Shown here: positions 57,962 to 64,000 of the stretch, in pieces | Position numbering within the stretch: position 1 is the first letter of the stretch | Layout of the letters: every line of letters begins with the position of its first letter | Source: Blastobasis lacticolella | Lineage: Eukaryota; Arthropoda; Insecta; Lepidoptera; Blastobasidae | DNA length: 64,000 bases | Assembly: GCA_905147135.1 (NCBI GenBank) | Contig: LR990044.1 | Location: 5,584,122 to 5,648,121 of the forward strand | Reading direction: 5' to 3' | Notes under the pieces: generated by a model | What the model was told of the DNA's origin: nothing | Seen by the model: only the letters and a program-made list of their open reading frames with translations | Database searches by the model: none | Translations under genes and position numbers: made by a program

Positions 57962-58318
57962 CTAATCCCGCTGACACCTCTCGCAGCAGCGCCTTCGCTT
58001 CAAAGCTCTCAACTGGGCGTACTGCTGCTCCAGGAAAGCCACGTCGATGGCGAGGAGCTGTGCACGCTTCGTTCTCTGGTCGCGGCTCCTCTTCGCGGCC
58101 AGATTGTTTTTTGCCCGGTGTGCGGCGTACGCCTCGCCGCCAGCGGAGCTGGATGCCACTGGGCGCCGCATCTGTGGCTGGTCGGGCGACGGTCCCTCCG
58201 CCAGCACGCGCTGCCTTAACACCTCATGCAGATTTTGTTCTGCTAGCTGGAGTGCAAGGGGTTATTGCAGCGGCACCTCTTCTAAGACCTCCTCCCACGG
58301 TCTCCAAATTCCAGCCAT
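57962..58318 (-). pseudogene. Type A bZIP copy 6 (A6), nonsense-mutated
   Basis: Same length and layout as A4, with a stop at codon 19 (58,262-58,264, TAA where A4 has a Lys codon). The basic region NNLAAKRSRD and the short zipper are intact downstream. The A5 and A6 stops are at different codons, so they arose independently. The upstream ORF at 58,444-58,497 is retained. Confidence 0.75.
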
Positions 58319-58443
58319 TACTTTTCACGCACAAGTTTTCGCCGGGAAGTCCGAGACACGAATGGTCGCTCCAACATCGGCGGCAATAGACGTCGCACGC
58401 CGCGGGTCCGAGGGGTGTGGCTTGCAGCCCTCGCGGCTGTTGG

Positions 58444-58497
58444 CTACCTGTCCCTTTCCATTGTCCTGCGCACGCGACTGCGACGGAAGGACGCCAT
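58444..58497 (-). promoter_or_regulatory. 17-codon upstream ORF in the A6 leader
   Basis: Same frame and length as in the other five copies. Confidence 0.45.
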
Positions 58498-58595
58498 TTT
58501 GTAACGGGAATTTTGAAAGACAAATGATATTTTTGACACATTCCTTGAAAAAAGTTAATCTAATCTACTTATCAAAGAAACTGGTCTTTATTTAA

Positions 58596-60270
58596 TAATT
58601 AATATAAGGACAATTTAGAAAATGTTATTCAAGCTAATATATAACGAGCACATAACCCATGGGAAGCTTTTGGAACTAAAACAGTGGACGTCCTGATATG
58701 GTAATAATACATACTAAGGTACGCGAAAAGCTAGCCATCTGTCATACTTATATATTGTACTTACACCGTGGTTTGCTCAACAAATGAATTGAGCGATATG
58801 ATAATCGAGCCACAGCACCGTCATCTAGGTAATAAAAACGAACCTTAAAAAGCATAACTCATGCAACAATTCTCAATATTGGCAACAAAAAACGCTCTTA
58901 GTCTGGCTATTCGACAATGGACCCTGAGTAGTTAAACCCCTTTAACAGGTAGTAACTTAAAGCCTTTGTAAGATTACAATCAAGGCTGAATGTGACTGCA
59001 ACAAAAAAAGTTAATTCTCAAAGACATCGCATTTTCCCACGCGCCACTGGCGCATGGCTAGTGGCACGTGGCCATTTATTTATACCTGATTCCTAAGCCC
59101 AGTCGATGTGTTGACAATATTTTGCAGCGTGACTCAAACTTTAAATGGTTCTGTCGCCGTCGTAGATGTACTCAGGCTGTCGTCAATTGTTTTAAATTCA
59201 ATTCGAGTAATGACTATAAATTAATAAATAAATATGCTTGGACAATTCACACAGCGCCATCTAAGCCCCAAAGTAAGCAACGTGTGTGTTATTGGTGCCA
59301 GAAAACTAATAAACCATTTCTATATTTTTTTAAATACCTACGGACTTATTATACATACAGCACCCAGACCAACACAGACAGAAATTAAAATTAATCGTTT
59401 CAATTACTGCGTGGCCGGAAATCGAACCCAGGACCTATGTGTGGCACATCGGTATGACAACCAACTGTACTCAGGTCGTCGACGCACTTCTTGAAGGAAA
59501 GCTTTACAAAAAATTGTCATAGGTGCACAAGCATCTGTGTTGACTGATATAGCCTCGCTATTCAACAATGCATCGTGAATATTTGCACCCTTCAGCGCCA
59601 GCTGAAGAGGTCCAAATATTCACGATCTCACGCTTTGTAATCTCAAGTAACGGCGTATTTGCAAATTTTTCAAAATGCATAAGAAGTGACTCTTACAAAA
59701 GCAAAGTAAAACCGTTTTAAAAAAATCACTACCGTTCTTGTCATAGTCATGCGTGTGTTAGATATAAGGTATTTTAGTATGTTTTAATTGGTATTAAATA
59801 TCGTGATAAATTATAATTAATATTTCAAAATACTTTTGTAAACTTTATAACGAAGTGTGGTGATTTCTGAATGATGGTTTGTCTTTGATCAGTTAAGTAC
59901 TGTTTATTTTATGAGAAACTTCTTTAATTAATTATGTAGTAAATTTACAATAATTTTAAATAATGTTAAAAGTATTGTAATACTTTAAAATTAACATCTA
60001 ATTAATCTATCAGTAAATTTAGGAGACCGGAAATGACAATAGAAATGACATTTTCGGCCAGAAGGTAGTATAAAGGTCCAAAAGACTGGGTGGGACTTTT
60101 GCTCCAGAGCCGGCACATAGTTAAGTACAAACTTGCATTGTATTATTGTTGCTTTTTATTTTGTATTGCTTTAATTTATTTATTACATCTTTTATTTATT
60201 GAATCGTACGTAATACCACGATTAAAGGATAAATATTCAATTCAAATGTGATCTAAAATTGTGCCATAAC
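58596..60270. other. Upstream flank of A6; no gene
   Basis: Colinear with the A5 upstream flank, including one inverted SINE, up to the hAT-type element. Confidence 0.65.
59351..59488 (-). repeat. Inverted tRNA-Gly-like SINE upstream of A6
   Basis: Same relative position. Conserved placement at all six A genes shows one ancient insertion that was later amplified. Confidence 0.6.
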
Positions 60271-61130
60271 TAAAGCTTGCAAATATTCAAAAATTTAAGT
60301 ATTCAAATATTTTTGCTGGTGATATTCGAATATTATTCGAAATATTGTGAAATCTAGAATCAGGGTATTAACTACGTTTTTAATGTAAAATTGAGCAATT
60401 GGCCGTTAGTAAATGTATCCAAATGAGCGTGACATATATTTCTACATGTTAATAATATAAAACAAAGCAATGAAATATAAAAATTACAAAACAACGCGAA
60501 TATGGTTTTTTCTATTTAACTGCATTATTTTATATCATTAAGCAATAGAAAGTGCCGCACCTTTGAATACATTTACTAATAGTATAAACCATAATTCAAT
60601 AACTAAACATTAACAAAAATTATAAATAGTACGGAAATCGAATCCTCCTCTGAACTCTCGCGAGGCGAGAGTGTATTTATTCTGTCTCCTTGCCTCGCGA
60701 TTCCCTCCCGTGTAGTCCCGATCACAGCAAAATAAAAAGTACCAGCCTCGTGAGAGTGAACAGGGCCCGCGTCGCCTCGTGTTAGCTCACGCGAGGTCGC
60801 CTCACGAGGCCCTCGTGAGAGTGAGGAGGTAGCATTAGGTCAGTGAGATCCTAAGATCAGGCATTTTACGAGATTAGTATGTTAAACGATCTTTGACTTA
60901 ACAAGAAAAAGAAAAGAACTTTATATCATGAGATATACAAATTAACATCAAACTCAGGTATACAACATCTGTACTCAGGCACGAGTCCCCGAGCATTCGA
61001 TGGGTGCGTATACACGATCCGTATGATTAAATACCACAAAATTAAGACACGAGTACATAAATTCTGATTATCTAAAAATATTCGAAAATTCGAATTTTAC
61101 CTAAATTACTATTCGAATATTGAAATGAAA
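60271..61130. mobile_element. hAT-type element upstream of A6, 3' end lost
   Basis: Begins TAAAGCTTGCAAATATTC and keeps most of the longer interior plus an extra GC-rich CTCTCGCGAGGCGAGAG block (about 60,650-60,760), but ends without its right terminal repeat. Confidence 0.65.
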
Positions 61131-61138
61131 GTCATAAA

Positions 61139-61675
61139 ATTTGGTTAGAATTTTGCATAAATGTAGTTTACCTAAACTTATGTTTACTTTGTTTGTTTTA
61201 TAAAATCTCGTTTAATTCAGCTATGTTGTTTAAATAAATACCTCATTTTATAATGGATTACATTGCTTATTACAATATACCTAATATCATTAAAACATGC
61301 ATTTGTTTGATTAAATAATGTCCATTAGAATGATACGGTATCCTAGATAATATATTTTCTAATTAACTCCAACACAAATATCAGCCTTGGATAATTCATC
61401 ATCATCTGAACGACCAGTCCCGGCTTCGGCCAGGGTCTGGTTACCAAGTATTATTCCTCCACTTCGCCCAGTCCCTCTTAAATACTTTATAACCTATGTA
61501 CCTACTAACAAATAGCACTACCTCCAAGAACTATATTTAACATGACATTGATATCTATTTATTATAATATGCTCTTGTTTACTTAATTTAGCGTTTACCA
61601 TATTTTTCACTGGGGTTTAGGTTACATACTCACACGCTGTTATTATTCTGTAGCTTAATGACTAAAATTAAGGTT
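61139..61675. other. Flank between the hAT-type element and B3; no gene
   Basis: Matches 53,450-53,990 and the sequence around the LINE insertion near B1, with no insertion here. Confidence 0.6.
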
Positions 61676-61845
61676 TGTACTAATAAAAGTTACTGTAGTT
61701 ATAAGTAGGACATATAGTAAATCTGACACGTGCCCGTGCTTTGTATAACAATAGAACCGTCAGCGGTTCGGAGCAAAATAAATTGTTTGAGCGTATCATT
61801 TCATCATCATCATTGTATCGTATAGGTATTAATAATTACGACGAA
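61676..61845 (-). pseudogene. 3' flank of a third type B copy (B3), interrupted
   Basis: Matches the B1/B2 3' region (33,235-33,404 and about 53,990-54,150), including the ATC/GAT microsatellite, and then stops where a SINE and a pogo-type transposon begin. The bZIP part, if it survives, would lie to the right of this window. Confidence 0.6.
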
Positions 61846-61978
61846 ATTCGACGACCTGAGTGGTTCAATGGTCAACATGCCGGTCTGCCACGCAAGAGGT
61901 CCCGGCTTCGATTCCCGGCCGGGCAGAAATTGAAATGATGAATTTTAATTTCTGTTACGGGTCTGGGTGTTCTATGTA
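61846..61978 (+). mobile_element. tRNA-Gly-like SINE inserted in the B3 flank
   Basis: Head, GATTCCCGGCCGGGCAG block and TCTGGGTGTTCTATGTA tail in the forward sense, the reverse of the copies upstream of A genes. Its tail is interrupted at a TA by the pogo-type transposon. Confidence 0.7.
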
Positions 61979-62424
61979 GGGGAGAGGGGGGCAGCTTTGA
62001 ACGGGGGCAGTTTTGAACAAATGCACTAGTAGGCTAAATTTAAACGCAACTTTAACTTTTTTCTTTTTTTTGCACTGGCAACACTAACCCACATAGCTGT
62101 CAGTTGTCATTTGTAGTCTGTCAATAAACGTAAACAAGTGAGAACGTTTTTTTGTTTTCGGCAGTTAAAAATAAATTATTTTGAATTGTTTTGTAAGGAT
62201 TTCACGACTACATTTGAATAAAGTGGTAAGTTCAGTTCGGTTAATATGATGGGAGCATCTATTACTTGTATGTTTGAGTAGGAATAGTAGCAAGTTTTGA
62301 CTGTCTTCTCGGAAAATCATTACTGTTATTTTTTAAAGTGCTGTTGGGGCAGTTTTGAACAAAGTAAAGGGGGCAGCTTTGAATTTTGTTCAAAGGTGCC
62401 CCAACCTCAAGGGCACCTTTGTAA

Positions 62425-62841
62425 GCGACCGGCCTCACAGAAAAGACGTAAGACGCAGACGCGGCGCCCGTTTAATTTACTTTTATACAAAATGTATAGA
62501 AACTTCGCGACGCAAAACATACAGCAAAGACCGGCCGCGGACGCGACGCAGACACGTTTTCGCCCTTTTGCAAAACATACCGAAATGACAAGGCACGGGC
62601 GAGACCGGGAGTGCGGGCGGGCCACGGGGAGCCGGGCCTCGCACGCAGCGCTTGCTGTCCTTGTCTCGGGCCACGGGGAGCTGGGTCTCGCACGCAGTGC
62701 TTGCTGTCCTTGTCTTGCTTGCGTCCTTGACTGGTCCGCAACGCTACCGCGTCTGTGCCCCGTCTTTTCTGTATGTTTTAAAAAGTCGCGTCCATGTCCC
62801 GTCTTTGACCGGTCTTACGTCTTTCCTTTGTGGGCCGTCGC
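62425..62841. mobile_element. GC-rich MITE nested in the pogo-like element
   Basis: 417 bp, flanked by TAA (62,422-62,424 and 62,842-62,844). Related to the MITE of units 1-3, with terminal GCGACCGGCC / GGGCCGTCGC and the same CAGAAAAGACG repeats. It contains an internal tandem duplication of a GCACGCAG(C/T)GCTTGCTGTCC block. It lies in the 5' UTR intron. Confidence 0.78.
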
Positions 62842-63008
62842 TAAATTGGTTCTTGTACAGTAAGTTTATTTATTTATTTATTTATTTGTTGTTGGGTTTG
62901 TTGTTGTCTAGTAGGGTTGGGACTTGTACAGTAGGTACTTATATGTTACTTTCCTCATGATGTTTTTTATGCAGGTACTTAAATATAATCTTATGTTTGC
63001 AGGCGAAA

Positions 63009-64000
63009 ATGGTAAGGAACTATAAAAAAAAGAGAGAATCTGAAATTAATGAAGAGGATATAAATAATGCTATACTTAAAGTTATGACTGGCAAAATGAA
63101 ACTGAGGCAGGCTGCTGATGCGTATAACATAAAACCGAACACGTTACACTACAGAATAAAGAAGTACAAAAAAGAAATACAGCCAAAATCAGTAAATTAT
63201 ACAACAAAATACTCTACTTCCCAAATATTCAACAAAAATGAAGAGAGATTGTTAAAAGAATACATAATTATGAGATCTAAGATGCATTACGGCATGACAT
63301 ATAAACAAACACGGCAGCTTGCATATGAATATGCTACTGCACTTGGAAAATGTCCAGTAAAATGGAATCAAAATAAGGAAGCTGGTATAGATTGGTTAAA
63401 AGGGTACATGATGAGACATAGAGACTTGTCTCTTAGGAAACCTGAAAATACAAGCTTGTCCCGCTCTACTAGCTTTAACAAATGTAAAGTAATGGAGTTT
63501 TATGATAATTATGAAAGAGTACTGAGAAAATATAATTTTACTCCGGACAGAATATTTAATCTTGATGAGACTAACATCATGACTGTAGTCCAAGCGCCAA
63601 ATGTCATAGCTCAAACTGGGGTGAAGCAAGTAGGTCAGAGTGTTTCTGCGGAACGTGGTCAATTAATCACCATGTGTGGAATAGGAAATGCTATAGGAAA
63701 TTCCCTTCCTCCAGTTTTTATTTATCCAAGAGCGCGATTCCACGATTCGATGCTCAATGGAGGACCACCTGGCTCAGTCGGCTATGCCAATAGTCCCACT
63801 AGCGGTTGGATGACTGGACCGTTATTCATGAAGGTCCTTGAACATATAAAAAAGCTAGTGAGGTGCTCGAGGGATGATCCTATCTTAATATTGATGGATA
63901 ATCATGAGAGCCACTGCACTCTGGATGCCATTAACTATTGCCGTGAAAATGGAATGGTCGTTGTAACGTTTCCTCCACACTGCACCCACCGCATGCAGCC
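63009..64000 (+). CDS. Pogo/Tigger-like transposase, 3' end beyond the window
   Basis: The ATG at 63,009 opens a frame that is still open at the window edge (330 codons seen). It follows a TTTGCAG splice acceptor by a few bases. Residues about 18-55 form a Psq-type helix-turn-helix (AILKVMTGKMKLRQAADAYN, then NTLHYRIKKYK). A CENP-B-like second DNA-binding region follows (EERLLKEYIIM ... WLKGYMMRHRDLSLRKPE). The DDE catalytic core begins with FNLDETNI (first Asp) and includes ILMDNHESH (second Asp) and FPPHCTHRMQP; the third acidic residue would lie past the edge. No damage is seen. The repeat array and TA junction favour a transposon over a domesticated host gene. Confidence 0.88.
   Translation, partial: MVRNYKKKRESEINEEDINNAILKVMTGKMKLRQAADAYNIKPNTLHYRIKKYKKEIQPKSVNYTTKYSTSQIFNKNEERLLKEYIIMRSKMHYGMTYKQTRQLAYEYATALGKCPVKWNQNKEAGIDWLKGYMMRHRDLSLRKPENTSLSRSTSFNKCKVMEFYDNYERVLRKYNFTPDRIFNLDETNIMTVVQAPNVIAQTGVKQVGQSVSAERGQLITMCGIGNAIGNSLPPVFIYPRARFHDSMLNGGPPGSVGYANSPTSGWMTGPLFMKVLEHIKKLVRCSRDDPILILMDNHESHCTLDAINYCRENGMVVVTFPPHCTHRMQ

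Larger units (their letters stand above)
61979..64000 (+). mobile_element. Pogo/Tigger-like DNA transposon, right part outside the window
   Basis: Begins GGGGAGAGGGGGGCAG directly after a TA (61,977-61,978) inside a SINE tail, matching TA target choice. GGGGGCAG(C/T)TTTGAAC is repeated at 61,986, 62,003, 62,346 and 62,369, with an inverted copy at 62,388-62,406; such subterminal repeats are typical transposase-binding arrays. An apparent 5' UTR intron (donor GTGGTAAGT at 62,226, acceptor TTTGCAG ending 63,002) leads to the transposase. Confidence 0.75.

Overview
The window looks like AT-rich insect nuclear DNA, most plausibly from a moth or butterfly. No single marker proves this. The inference rests on the intact gypsy-type errantivirus with a tRNA-Ser primer site, Penelope and R1/I-type retroelements, a tRNA-Gly-like SINE family, TTAA-bounded insertions and a pogo-type transposase. 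There is no sign of bacterial gene organisation, CRISPR or rRNA.

The backbone is a multicopy array of small, GC-rich, apparently intronless bZIP genes, all on the minus strand. Two related types are present. Type A (105-118 aa, basic region NNLAAKRSRD) lies near 1.9, 9.4, 16.9, 23.7, 50.3 and 58.1 kb. Type B (about 156 aa, basic region NNVAARRSRA) lies near 33.7 and 54.5 kb, with a third copy cut off near 61.8 kb. A and B share a WRP(W/F)E motif near the start codon, similar 5' leaders and an upstream ATGGC start, so they look like old duplicates. A1-A4 and B1 are open; A5, A6 and B2 are broken. The arrangement around 50-58 kb (A, B, A in one direction, about 7.9 kb per A+B period) looks ancestral.

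Layout: 1-20,687 holds three almost identical 7.4-7.5 kb units, each with one A gene, SINE fragments, a 396-bp MITE and no B gene. From 20,688 the copies diverge (unit 4, with A4), and insertions interrupt them: a 1.03-kb element with TACT flanks, a short LTR element, a Penelope-like element, and downstream of B1 a 5'-truncated R1/I-type LINE. An intact 7.35-kb errantivirus (34,172-41,518, identical LTRs, gag/pol/env all open) splits the leader of B1. Further upstream, a 5.9-kb TTAA-bounded composite (41,964-47,860) contains a full-length SINE and what looks like a split, unidentified host-like gene. From 47,861 the bZIP backbone resumes with A5, B2 and A6. The right edge is a pogo/Tigger-like transposon whose transposase runs off the window.

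Functionally, the A and B proteins should be DNA-binding dimerising transcription factors; their targets cannot be read from sequence. Everything else appears to be mobile DNA at various stages of decay, except the errantivirus, which looks very recent.
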